Source: Seminavis robusta (taxonomy: Eukaryota; Bacillariophyta; Bacillariophyceae; Naviculales; Naviculaceae). Taken from it: a stretch of DNA of 21,040 nt. Shown in pieces: positions 1 to 9,495 of the stretch. The notes under the pieces are model-generated. The model searched no databases, was not told the origin of the DNA, and saw nothing but the letters and a program-made list of their open reading frames with translations. A program made the position numbers and the translations under genes. The stretch is from contig CAICTM010001895.1 of assembly GCA_903772945.1 (NCBI GenBank), positions 1 to 21,040 on the forward strand. The letters run 5' to 3'. Numbering within the stretch: the stretch's first letter is position 1; the number at the start of each line of letters is the position of its first letter.

Positions 1-15
1 TTTTAGTTCTGAGAC

Positions 16-536
16 TCGGTACACCTCGTGCAAGACGACTTGGCGTTCCTTACGGCACGAGTGGCCAAGTTAGAGCTGGAAGCCAAACTGCGTGCGGCAA
101 CACCCACTCCACCACCATCCGCAAGCAGCCCCAACACCGGCTCAGCCCCGCAAGAACCGTGCCTTCGTCAAACCATACCGCAAGTGGAAGAAGGGTGACC
201 TCATCATCATCTCCCGCAACAACAAGTTACAACGGTCGGAAGGGTACCATCCAAGAAGCCCGCCCTGGCAGATGGCCGTTATGGGACATCAAGCTGGACC
301 CCAAGCTGCCTGGCGGGTATCAAATCGACGTATACAAGACCGACACCGGCTTCCGCTTGATTAAAGCAGGTAACTCTACATCCGGGTCGGGACATAAAAA
401 AACGCAGCAACAACAAAACAGACAGCCAAGCAACTCAACAGAAACACGCAAAGCTCGCCACCTCCCTGGCAGTCGGCGGCGTAATTGGCCGGCTTGTCCG
501 GCCGACACGGGGGATTATATCTATGGTAAGTCATGA
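16..536 (+). pseudogene. Frame-broken coiled-coil / KOW-like ORF remnant (possibly retroelement-derived)
   Basis: Coding-like sequence runs through three successive frames. The first (from 16) gives an amphipathic stretch containing DLAFLTARVAKLELEAKLRA and then a Pro/Ser/Thr-rich spacer. Near 145-155 the reading moves to the next frame (RKNRAFVKPYRKWKKGD). At about 226-228 an apparently extra T moves it to the third frame (YNGRKGTIQEARPG), which stays open to a stop at 534-536. The basic/hydrophobic segment followed by a GRKGT motif resembles a KOW-type motif. That resemblance is from memory and weak. The 5' end is outside the window or lost, since a TGA precedes at 13-15. It could be the tail of a retroelement polyprotein or a decayed host gene. 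I cannot name it. Confidence 0.4.
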
Positions 537-555
537 GGGTCTGGCTCCGACGGAT

Positions 556-1657
556 GGTAAATTGGATGGAAGTAAGTCTGTTCTGCGATTTACATGCAAG
601 CAGGCCTCTCTGGTATAACCAAGGGCCATTGCCTTTGCTGATCCTAGTCTGGAGGGAAGGTTTACAACCTCTATAACCCATATTGACATGATCACTGCTA
701 TAGTCGTACTTCCAACTTGACCTAAAGTTGAATCGCCACCGTTCCCATCAGGAATGGAAGAGTTTTACAGACGAGGTATGTAACAGAGCCGACCATAAGG
801 AGACTGTCGGACAGGAATCCCGGAGTGCCACTCATCCAAGGATGTAGGTGGTGGACCGAAGTGTCGGGGTGCACAGGTGGTGTGCCTATTGGTGTTGATG
901 ACTATGAAGGACTACTTCGGCGGCTACAATATCAGGTTCACTTTGTTCTGACCAGAGTTGCAGCCGCCCGACACCAATTTTCCTTTTTCCCTTCCCTTTT
1001 CCCCCCGGGGGCGGTAAATTGGATGGAAGTAGGTCTGTCTGCGATACATGCAGCAGGCCTACCTGGTATAACCAGGGCCAATGCCTTTGCCTGGATCCTA
1101 GTCTGGAAGGGAGGTTTACAACCTCTATAGACCCACATTGACATGATCTTGCTATAGTCTAGTAGCTCCACTTGACCTAAAAGTGGAATCGCCCACCTTC
1201 CCAGACAGGGAATGAAGAGATTCTACAGAACGGAGAGTATGAGTTAACAGGGAGCCGTCCATAAGGAGACTGACGGACAGTAATCCGGGAGAGCCACCCA
1301 ACCAAGGATGAGGTGGTGGAACGAAGTGTCGGGTGCACAAGTGGTGTGCCTATGTGGTTTTGATGACTAGCTATAAGGACTACTAATCGGGCAGCTACAA
1401 ATCATGTTCACTTGGTTTTCTTGAACAGAGTGCAAGCGCTCCGACACCAATTTTCCTTTTTCCCTTCCCTCCCGCCCCCGGTAAATTGGATGGAAGTAGG
1501 TCTGTCTGTGATACATGCAGCAGGCCTCTCTGGTATAACCAGGGCCATTGCCTTTGCCTGGATCCTAGTCTGGAGGGGAGGTTTACAACCTCTATAGACC
1601 CATATTGACATGATCTTGCTATAGTCTAGTAGCTCCACTTGACCTAAAAGTGGAATC
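556..1657. repeat. Tandem repeat, ~460 bp unit, two full copies and one partial
   Basis: Three copies begin with the same GGTAAATTGGATGGAAGTA(A/G)G at 556, 1013 and 1480, giving periods of 457 and 467 bp. The third stops at about 1657, after AAAGTGGAATC. Copies 2 and 3 are very similar. Copy 1 carries many single-base insertions and deletions relative to them. Each full unit ends in a pyrimidine tract (AATTTTCCTTTTTCCCTTCC) just before the next GGTAAATT. Short open frames inside are repeated translations of the same noncoding-looking DNA and show no protein features. It may be a minor satellite, or tandem terminal repeats of a mobile element. Confidence 0.9.
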
Positions 1658-1669
1658 CCACGCATTATA

Positions 1670-1735
1670 CGATTGAATCGAATGATTCGATTCGATTCAA
1701 TTCGATTCAATGCAATCATTCGATTGTTCGAATCG
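1670..1735. repeat. ATTCG/GATTC simple-sequence patch
   Basis: An interrupted run of ATTCG, GATTC and GAATCG words directly follows the truncated third tandem copy. It is partly self-complementary because GATTC and GAATC pair. It looks like pentanucleotide microsatellite DNA. Confidence 0.8.
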
Positions 1736-1739
1736 TTGC

Positions 1740-2378
1740 CTCCACGCTGATGAAACACGAGCTCCGCTGCAATCCAGCCACAGCAAGCAACGACTACTAG
1801 CTAGAAATATTACTAGTAGAGCTTGTGATCACCATTCACCATCTAGCTAGAGCAGCCCACAGCTGTTGATCACTGCTCGGTATGTCATACGGTATCGATC
1901 GCTCGAAGCTCTCAAAATCAATCTAGTACAGTGCTGACTAGCCCCTCCCTGACGATTCAATTCGTGCCAAGACTTTTTCGTACCAGTACGACTGTAGTTA
2001 AGACCATGTAAAATAAAACTATGTTGACATGTTGACTGCTTGGCTATTAATAGCTAGCTGCATGCAAACTAGACTTGAAGATGCGGGGATAGTTCTCTCG
2101 CCAAAAGAGCGGTATGTTCCCTATAGAAACACGTCCATGCTGTCCGATTGCGTCCACACCTGCCGCTCTATACTTTCAGGAAATAATAGTACCATTTCTG
2201 ACTGTTGAGTCAGTTCAATTCAGTTGCTTCATCGACTTCTACAGTATGACCATATTATGGATTTGCGAGGAGAGTAGAGCAGTGCTGCCGTACCTTGAAA
2301 ATAAACCGCATTGCCTAAACATCACTGTACAAACGTACCATCGTAGTACAGCTAGGGTTAGGTGTTTTTATTTATTAT
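1740..2378. other. Intergenic DNA, no gene seen
   Basis: AT-rich sequence with scattered CTAG/TAGCTAG words. A 117-codon open frame starts at 2114 on the plus strand but shows no recognisable domain, signal peptide or biased composition, so I do not call it. Confidence 0.6.
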
Positions 2379-2585
2379 TTAAAAGGTTGAACATCGTACT
2401 GTATCGCATGGTCGAAAGCAGATTATCGTTTCATCGAAACCTGTTACCAGTTCGGTTAGTTCAATAACACCATCATCTGTCATCATGGGAGCTACGACAC
2501 GGGTACAGCATTCAGTTTCCAGAAGCATGCAATCATGAGAGCAGTTAGTCAATCGCACCGCACAATATTCGATTTGTCGAGTCAA
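2379..2585 (-). other. Possible C-terminal coding segment of the adjacent Cys-rich protein
   Basis: This minus-strand frame of 68 codons is rich in cysteine (EYC, TNC, HDC, ECC, ICF, RPC, VRC) and ends at a TAA just before a run of T/A. It starts immediately downstream of the stop of the secreted protein encoded at 2582-3097, in a different frame. A single missing T in the TTTT run near 2587-2590 would join the two. A GTGAGT donor-like site lies at the end of the upstream frame, but I found no AG acceptor that would join this segment in frame. It may instead be 3' UTR that is open by chance. Confidence 0.35.
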
Positions 2586-3097
2586 AACACGAAAGGTAAA
2601 TTACTCACCACTTCTCCAGTCCTTGCCGTGGTGTTGGTAGAGTTGGCGCCAAACGCTTGCGCCATTGTAATGACACCAATGGGTGTCCCTTGGGTGTTTT
2701 CATTGCACACACAAGGGAGGTGTGGAAGAAAGTTTGTAATGTCGCAAGCAAAGTAGAGACCAATTCGACAACAGCCACCCGGACAAGCCCCAATTGGATC
2801 AAGGTAACAATTCTGATCACCTAAGGAAGCAAAGCCATTGTTACGGATTTCTTCAATGGCAGCCTCAGGGTCCGTTTCGCAAACCTCGAGTTCAATCAGT
2901 TCGTTGCTCCCACCACCACCGCCAGAACCGCCCTTTCCTTTGCTTTGTAGCTGACTTTGTAGCTGCCGTCCAGATCGTTCAGATCGTCCTCCTCGAACAC
3001 CCTTGTGGCTCTGTCTTGCTGTTGCAGCACACACTCTATATGCAGGGAAACAAAAGAGGACGAGAAAGCAAACGAGATCGAGACTGCGGGTATTCAT
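2582..3097 (-). CDS. Small secreted Cys-rich protein, unknown function
   Basis: Starts at ATG 3097 and encodes 171 residues. An N-terminal signal peptide is clear: MNTRSLD followed by a hydrophobic core (VCFLVLFCFPAYRVCAA), so the product should enter the secretory pathway. A basic, Gly/Ser/Gln-rich linker follows, with a run of glycines around residues 57-63. Then comes a Cys-containing domain (C at VCETD, QNCYL, ACPGGCC, YFACD, CVC) of a kind often disulphide-bonded outside the cell. An N-glycosylation-type NST/NTT stretch lies near the end. I do not recognise the family. The reading frame may continue, by splicing or across a homopolymer indel, into Cys-rich sequence at 2379-2585. It is divergent from the protease-like gene starting at 3708, with about 610 bp between them that could hold both promoters. 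Confidence 0.65.
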   Translation of the reverse strand: MNTRSLDLVCFLVLFCFPAYRVCAATARQSHKGVRGGRSERSGRQLQSQLQSKGKGGSGGGGGSNELIELEVCETDPEAAIEEIRNNGFASLGDQNCYLDPIGACPGGCCRIGLYFACDITNFLPHLPCVCNENTQGTPIGVITMAQAFGANSTNTTARTGEVVSNLPFVF

Positions 3098-3707
3098 GGT
3101 TGATGCTGGTAAGTTTTGGGGATGCTACACGATGAGGGTTTGCATTGGCCGTTCCAGTAAAAGTGACGGTCATCTCTCGTACTAGCTAGCTAGTACGTGT
3201 TGATCTTGGAACGAGAGATCCTCCGTTTCAAAAAGGAAGGCGTCCCTTCAAACAAGCAACATGGCCCTCACACAATCTCCAAAACTTGCTCAATTTTAGT
3301 AATAGGGAAAAGTCATTTTCTATTAATACCAGCTTTGCCGGTAAGTAAATTATTAATAATTCTTGAATTCGATTGAGATTCGATTCGTACCAGGTAAGCA
3401 GGACCGGTACTATATACGTACCGTAGTTTTTACGAGGAGCCAGCCATGCACGAAGAACAGCAAGTCTGGCCAACCAAAGTGCCAAAAAGCATTCTTGATG
3501 AGCGTAAAAAGTATACCCTGCATGGTACCGAACATGGATGTCGGCATGTCGGGCCATGCACATTTATTTCGCCAACCCTTGATCACATGGTTGGTTGATA
3601 TCACTTTCAGCGACCGTCTCGAGCCTTGGTGGTTGCATGGTTCCAAACATCGATCCACCATGTCATGTGATGCTAGCTAGGTCACAGTTTTCTCTGCGGA
3701 TGACAGA
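3098..3707. promoter_or_regulatory. Intergenic region between divergent genes (candidate shared promoter)
   Basis: About 610 bp separates the two divergently oriented secreted-protein genes. It contains a TAGCTAGCTAGTA microsatellite near 3184 and AT-rich stretches around 3290-3370 (AAATTATTAATAATTC). No gene is supported on either strand. Promoter function is inferred from position only; I see no specific factor site. Confidence 0.4.
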
Positions 3708-6279
3708 ATGTTGCTTTCCTCCTGTTTTGCTGCAGTTGCCCTTCTCTTCGCAGGTGTGGTGATCCGCCCCGTTGCAGGTGCACAGGTGAAGCCAGGTGCT
3801 GGTAATGCTGCTCTCGATCCGGATCCCGATGCCAATGCTGATTTTGCAGATGCCATGCTCAAAAAGTTTGATAAAGAGAGAGATCTCCTCTTCCTCGAGC
3901 CTGGAACTACAGGATTAGGGTTAGGAGAACGATGCAGCGCTCGCAAATCCTGTCAATTGGGCCTCACGTGCACCAAGGTGTACTTGAACAGACGATGCTT
4001 CCCAACCGATTGCCTTGCTCTCGCCGCCGCCTCGGAGTTTGCAGCTAATCTTACAGAATACAAAGAAAGAGTGCTGGCTCAGGCCCAACTCACAGAAGAG
4101 GACTTGTTCGAGGCGAATCTTGGCTCAGATGGCAGCTTTCAAGAATTTCAGGACACCACAGCCTTCCAGAGCCTTCAAGATGCCTTTGCTGCAGATCCCT
4201 TGGATTTGACTGGATTACAGGAAGCAGCAAGTGCCTGCAGCGCCTCCTCAATGTCTGAGAATCCCTTACAAACAGCCTCCAGCCCTGGCACAGTGGTGTA
4301 CGCAGGTCTCCATCTGGAAGCTGGAGTCATTGCTGATGTAGCCGTGTCTTTCTTTTGGATCCTAGGGGAGGGGCATGTTGGCACCACTGCCATCATGAGG
4401 TGGTGCTTTGGAGCCGAAGTTGGACTAGGAGCTGAAATATCTGCAGTGATCGGTTTTGCCTTTACCGGAGCTCCATCTGATCTCCTCGGTGGAGCCATTG
4501 CCTTCGAAACAGATGCTGCTTTAGTTCTTCTTGGGGGGGCATCTGTCCTATTGGGGTTCGACCACGCCGAATGGTCGCTTGAGTTCACAGTGGGTGGGGG
4601 AATCGGTGGGGGGCTCTTTGGTCTTTCCATTTGTACCAGCAGCGAGCTCGAACAAGTCAGTTCCGCTCCAAGCCCTTCCCCAAACTCCCCTCCCCCTCCT
4701 CTGAGCTCCGTTCCCAGCTCTGCTCCAAGCTCAGCTCCGAGCTCTGTTCCAAGCTCCAGCTCTGCCCCCAGCTCTGTGCCCAGCTCAATTCCAAGCTCAA
4801 TTCCCAGCTCCGTTCCAAGCTCCGTTCCAAGTTCGGTTCCCACCCCTGTTCTGAGCTCGGTTCCCAGCTCGATTCCAAGCATTGTTCCCAGCTCGATTCC
4901 CACCCCTGTTCTGAGCTCGGTTCCAAGCTCGTTTCCAAGCATTGTTCCCAGCTCGATTCCCAGCTCCAGCTCTGCTCCCAGCTTTGTTCCGAGCTCTGTT
5001 CCCAGCTCGGTTCCTAGCTCTGTTCCCAGCTCGGTTCCTAGCTCGGTTCCTAGCTCGGCTCCCAGCACTGTTCCTAGCTCGTCGCTCGGTTCCAAGCTCG
5101 GCTCCTAGCTCGGCTCCCAGCACTGTTCCTAGCTTTGTTCCCAGCTCTGTTCCCAGCTCGGTTCCAAGCTCGGCTCCCAGCTCGGTTCCGAGCTCGGTTC
5201 CAAGCTTGGTTCCCAGCTCCAGCTCTGTCCCGAGCTTTGCTCCAAGCCCTGCCCCCCCTTTTAATGGGTGTGTAGAGTCATGCGTGAATCCAATCAAATT
5301 TGGCAATGACAAACCTGCCGAGCCTTGGTTTGTTAGTTTTGCAGATTGTGGAGGTTCGTTGGTATGGGGTGACAGTAAGTTTATTGGATTTCGTCTTCGT
5401 TGCTTGCTTGCTTGCTTGCTTGCATGGATGACGTTATGCATGCAGTAGGGTAATACGATGAAGTCTCACATATTATAATATATTGGGATGAAGTTGTCTT
5501 GACGGCAGCTTCTTGTGTCGATTTTTTCACCGCCGGATTCCCAAGCGATGTACGGGTTAGTCCAAGTACTCCAATGGATGGTACCATCATTACGGTCGAC
5601 GCAAGCAACTCTAAGATCCATCCAGATTGGTGTCCTGGAGTGGCAAATCCAACTCCTACAAATTGCCAAGGAAGATTCGGAATTGATGTGGATCTTGCAG
5701 TTTTGAAGCTCGACACCTTTAGCTCCAATGATGTTGTTTGCCTGAATGAAGACAACAGTATCCCCATACTCGGAGGAACAGCTGAAGCCATGGGGTTTGG
5801 GCTTACAGAATCAGGCGATCCCACAACTTTCCAAGGGGCTACATTGCCAGTATCAGGCTGTCGTCCTGGAGATTCCTCCTGGTACTTTTGTACCGATGCC
5901 ACACCAGCTGCTACCTCCCCAAACACTTGCCCAGGTGCGTGATCCATGTATGTGGCTGGCGATTTGTTGACTTGCAATTGCCTGTTACCGATAGATAGTC
6001 TACTGGGGTGAGGCATCGCACTTATACTGACAAAAACTGACCAAAATTGCATCCATGCATGTACTCACCTTTGTAGGGGATTCTGGCGGGCCCACGAATG
6101 TGCCAAATTGTAATACTCAACTAGGAGTGGTCTCATTTGGTATTGGTCCCAACGGCACGCCGCAACAAGTATGTTTATCGTCGACACTGTCCGGGTACCA
6201 GCGGGTGGATACACACATCGCCTGGATTGAGGCACAAATTTGCGCTCTGTCAGCGAGCCCGCCTGCTGGCTGCCCCTAA
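3708..6279 (+). CDS. Secreted multi-domain protein with C-terminal trypsin-like (S1) domain, His-to-Ser at the active site; frameshift in linker
   Basis: Starts at ATG 3708 with a signal peptide (hydrophobic residues 6-20, then VAGAQ). A Cys motif follows (C76, C82, C88, C97, C102), then an Ala/Gly-rich hydrophobic domain (about residues 200-312), then a Pro/Ser linker of SSVP-type repeats (4656-5265). At about 5079-5092 an extra 7 bp moves the frame by +1; without it the linker runs on into a chymotrypsin-fold domain. Predicted introns are 5375-5463 (GTAAGT...AAG) and 5935-6076 (GTGCGT...TAG); both keep the S1 domain in frame. Conserved S1 features are CGGSLVW, VLTAASC (normally TAAHC), the Asp of DVDLAVLKL at 5691-5693, and PGDSGGP across intron 2 (Ser at 6082-6084). 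The general base His is Ser (TCT, 5511-5513), so normal proteolysis is unlikely. The stop is TAA 6277-6279. The frameshift may mean a broken allele or a consensus error. Confidence 0.75.
4656..5265 (+). repeat. 12 bp coding repeat array (Ser-Ser-Val/Ala/Ile-Pro linker)
   Basis: Dozens of tandem variants of AGCTC(C/G)GTTCCC encode S-S-x-P units. The array is also open on the minus strand, where it reads as GTELGTELG-type repeats, but that is a by-product of the 12 bp periodicity. The pattern breaks once, at about 5079-5092, where TCGCTCG appears to be inserted. Slippage in such an array readily changes copy number, but changes of whole 12 bp units would keep frame. Confidence 0.9.
5375..5463 (+). 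other. Predicted intron 1 of the protease-like gene, with a TGCT microsatellite
   Basis: The donor GTAAGT at 5375 and an AAG acceptor at 5461-5463 give an 89 bp intron. The joined codon is A+TC and the frame then stays open into DEVVLTAASC. Other AG sites at 5444-5448 bring in stops. The intron holds about five copies of TGCT at 5401-5423. The chosen acceptor leaves several extra residues between GGSLVWGD and DEVVLTAA compared with typical S1 domains, so the acceptor is the less certain boundary. Confidence 0.6.
5935..6076 (+). other. Predicted intron 2 of the protease-like gene
   Basis: The donor GTGCGT at 5935 and the acceptor TTTGTAG ending at 6076 define 142 bp. Splicing restores the hallmark PGDSGGP motif exactly across the junction, which strongly supports both sites. 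Confidence 0.85.
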
Positions 6280-7013
6280 CCTGTTCTCTTGTCGTGCGGT
6301 ACGGTACGCCCTTTGCATGGTGATTCTCTCCTATCCTAATGAAAAATGTGGTCCATGGCTAATAATAGTACTCGTAGTCTAGCTACCTGGTAGCTATTAG
6401 TCAGAGAGTCCGTACCGAAAGTCGTCTTATTGTTGTTGGTTGTGGATGTGCAATCAACAGCATTCCGTAGATAATTTCCCTACTCTAAACCCCCTTATAC
6501 AGCATCAAGGCTGCTATCACACCTGCTACGGTACGTCCACCGTCACCTTCATATCTCCGTGGATCCCGCAAAGCTAAACCCTTTGCCCCCCGTAAAGTTC
6601 CTCAGTTTCTTGCCACAGAACCTAGCTAGTACCTGCAGTTCTGAATTTTTGACTATTCTTTGCTTAATTAAGCCTGGCCCCTGCTGGCTTCCGTAGATAA
6701 TTTCCCTACTTTAAACCCCCCCGTATATTCAATCGTGAGATCTCGAGCCGCTAGCTAGCCCCAACCATTGCAGTCATGCTCGGCACAACCTAGCTATTCT
6801 TTGGGCCCGCCACCTCTGCATGTGTGGCTCTCGCATCCCTGCTGGCACAATGAACTACGGCCGTTCTCTCTGGGCTGTCAATGGTGCACTTGCACTCTTC
6901 GGCTAATCTTGCCCCCTTCCCCCTCCCGCCTTCCCCTCTACTTCCTCACTTTCCTCCATGCACCCCCCCTTCCCCTGTCCCCCTTTTGCCCAGCTCCGGT
7001 CCTCTTTGCTCTC
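6280..7013. other. Intergenic region with a dispersed direct repeat and a pyrimidine tract
   Basis: No gene is supported. A ~32 bp direct repeat (TTCCGTAGATAATTTCCCTA, then CT(C/T)TAAACCCCC) occurs at 6463 and again at 6689. A C/T-rich tract occupies about 6908-6990, just outside the left end of the Harbinger element. Its open frames are low complexity. Confidence 0.7.
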
Positions 7014-7016
7014 TCA

Positions 7017-7028
7017 GGGTAGTTACTA
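7017..7028 (+). repeat. Left TIR of the Harbinger element
   Basis: GGGTAGTTACTA, preceded by the TCA target duplication. TTACGTGTTACGCG and TTTACGTGTTAC lie shortly inside (about 7043-7060 and 7122-7133) and may be subterminal transposase-binding repeats. Confidence 0.88.
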
Positions 7029-7475
7029 ACAGTCAGATAAGGTTACGTGTTACGCGCACCAATAATGACTAAGACAGAATCAACAGATCGCGTAAGCAAG
7101 CCACTCTTAACACAATTCCAATTTACGTGTTACAAAAAATGTCATTCGTGCAAAAAAACACAGGGCGATCAACCCATAAAGACTCCGCCCACCACAATGG
7201 CCAGCACACACCAATAACGCGCATTTTAACTAGTAGCCGTGATGGTCGTTGGTACACAGAGAGTCTTGTGGGGCGATCGACCTGTTCCGACACTGCTATC
7301 AATATCGGAACAGTGGTTGGAGATGGCCAATGAATATAGCTAGACATGATGATAAAGATAGTAGCATGGCAGGATTGCGCAATCGCTAGATATCGCTAGG
7401 AGGAACGTTCATTACATGTTGTAGAGTGTCGTCTTGGATTCCCATCTCACAAATTGGCCAGAAAGCACAACTAGA

Positions 7476-9362
7476 ATGGCTGACGAAGATTCAGATGCAT
7501 CCTCCTCATCAGCTGAGCCCGATGTTGCCGGCACATTGGCAAAGATCAGGGAGAAAAGGATGCTAGCCCAGATGAGGCAGGAAGCAGAAGATGAGCGCAA
7601 AAGGAAAGCAGCCCAAGAGCTCGAGGAGGCACAGGAAGAAGAAGAGATTCAGAAGGAGCTTGAACAGGAGAGGGAAGAACAGAGAATTCGTGAGGCACAC
7701 ATGAAAGCAAGCACTTTGAGCCAGCATGGATTCACCCAGGACCTGGTCGACACTCCTCCAGAGCCAGTCCAGAGGAGAGGACTGATGCCAGGAACTTACG
7801 GTATTCCCCACATCCCATCGGAAAGTCCTCCTCCATGGGCGAACGATCCATTTTGTGGCTACCCTCTGCCTCCACTTGCACCAGTTGCTGGTTTCCCTCC
7901 ACTTGCACGACCAGTTGCCGCGATGGCAAGGGGCAATAACAGCAATATGCGCCCTCAAAACAAGAGGCCTGCCAGTGCCCCTACACTCCCAGTTGCTACA
8001 GCAGTAGCCAATGGAAACGATGAAACCGAGAAGGCAAAGAAGAAGAAAGCGGCAAAGAAACCTAAGAAGAACTCGGAAGAAGAAGAAAAGAAGCAAAAGC
8101 TTATCAACACTGTTGTCGAACACTTCACAGTGGACAAAAAGCACATGATTACTTGCCAAGACGAAGTAGACACCAGGAAAGGGTCTACGGATCAAGGCAC
8201 GCATTAAGTGGCAAAGTGGTTGACAGTGTTCAAAGGTACCCCAAACGAACAGATCTTGGACTTGGCTGCCTTCAAAAGCACGCAAATGCGCAAACTGGCA
8301 ACTGCATGCGGTGTAAGACGAGGAGGAACCATGACTCTGTTCGAAGCAAGAAAGCACATCGCCTTATCAATTAACATGGGAACTGTCTATAATGACAGGA
8401 TGATCGCCAATCCGCATTCTACAAGGGAAGAGAAAAAGCTTCAGACCTGGTGGAGAGTTGCGAATGCTGTGTTTCATGAAAAGTTTGTCAATCGATTCTG
8501 CGAGCTTAACGATAACATGAAGAGGAAAGACTACGAAGCCGCTCATGGCAGAAATCCCATCAAAACCTTTTGGTTGGAAGTGTCGGAGTTCGTCAATGAT
8601 ACCCAGAACAATCCGGTGTTGAGTGTGGTGCTGTACAGTGATCCTGATGTCTACAAAGACGGTGACTGCGATCTCCGTCTTTCTGAGTGGGTGCTGGAAG
8701 AAGAGCCAAACCTGAATGACTTCACTCCTCAGACCTTTGCTTCGTGCCAACAGCTGATGAATGATGTCATGAAGGCCAGAGAACAATGCTTGAAGCAGAT
8801 GCGGATGTCTGGAATGCACAGCAATGACATGTGGACTTATTGTACCAACACAAACCTCACGAAGATTAGAAGCAGTAGTGCCCCTGTTCCCGCGAAGGTT
8901 GTCTACTATTGTCATGTTCTGTCCAACTACAACCCATCCATCGATGGGAAGTTCGCCTCTTTCTTGAGTGCGAAATTGAAGAGCGACTCCGAAGTTGACT
9001 TAACAGTGAGTGATGATGACGATGCTACCGCTGGTGCTGGAAGCAAAGCCAAGAATATGGCCGCGATAGTGTCATCCATCAAGAGCACCACATCTGCCAT
9101 TCAAGCGATGGTGGAAACCAAGTCTGAAACCAAATCAGATGACAGCGCTCAATGGAAAGAATACACAGGCATGGCCGAAAGATTCCTTGGAATGGTTGGC
9201 AACAAGGCTATGCTCCCTTTGCTTCGAAACATGGCAATCCGCTTGAGGAAGTTAGAAGCTTTGCTTGGAATTGCCAACTCTGTCACGGTTGGCGTTGTTC
9301 CTGGAGACGTCGTCACCAACAATTCAGGAGCAGACAACACGAGTGAGATGACATCCAAGTAG
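7476..9362 (+). pseudogene. Harbinger-associated accessory protein, interrupted by an in-frame TAA
   Basis: The likely start is ATG 7476 (ADEDSDASSSS). A charged coiled coil covers about residues 22-75 (KIREKRMLAQMRQEAEDERK and onward), followed by a Pro-rich middle and a Lys-rich, nuclear-localisation-like stretch near residue 185 (KAKKKKAAKKPKKN). A conserved-looking segment then starts at KWLTVFKGTPNEQ and includes TWWRVANAVFHEKFVNRF near residue 320, which resembles the accessory proteins of diatom and oomycete transposons. In Harbinger systems the second protein usually binds DNA (Myb/SANT-like) and helps import or position the transposase; that role is inferred here. TAA at 8205-8207 lies in the same frame on both sides. 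Between about 8178 and 8207 the adjacent frame reads LRIKARIK, so two compensating indels may explain the stop. Ends at TAG 9362, 133 bp from the convergent transposase. Confidence 0.7.
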
Positions 9363-9495
9363 TACGAAACACGAAGGAGAACACAATGAAGAAGAAGAAC
9401 TGCATGTAAGAGAAGCAAGAGAAGAGAACGAAAGCAAAGAAAAGGAAAGAGAAAAGGTAACTAATAGTAATTGATTAATAAAGAAATGTGTTAAG

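Noticed and set aside
556..1657. CRISPR-like or gene-family interpretation of the repeated units
   Set aside because: Units are ~460 bp, contiguous and without short-repeat/spacer structure, and their open frames are not conserved between copies.
2114..2467. 117-codon plus-strand frame starting with ATG
   Set aside because: No signal peptide, motif or repeat, atypical composition, and it overlaps the better-supported Cys-rich minus-strand segment.
4175..5441. Long minus-strand open frames made of GTELGTELG-type and NRAGNRA-type repeats
   Set aside because: They are the antisense reading of the 12 bp Pro/Ser repeat array; the periodicity keeps all frames open and there is no start context or domain.
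7563..8357. 264-codon minus-strand frame rich in Leu, Phe and Cys
   Set aside because: It is antisense to the Lys/Glu-rich accessory gene; complement of GAA/AAG codons yields Phe/Leu runs that mimic membrane segments.
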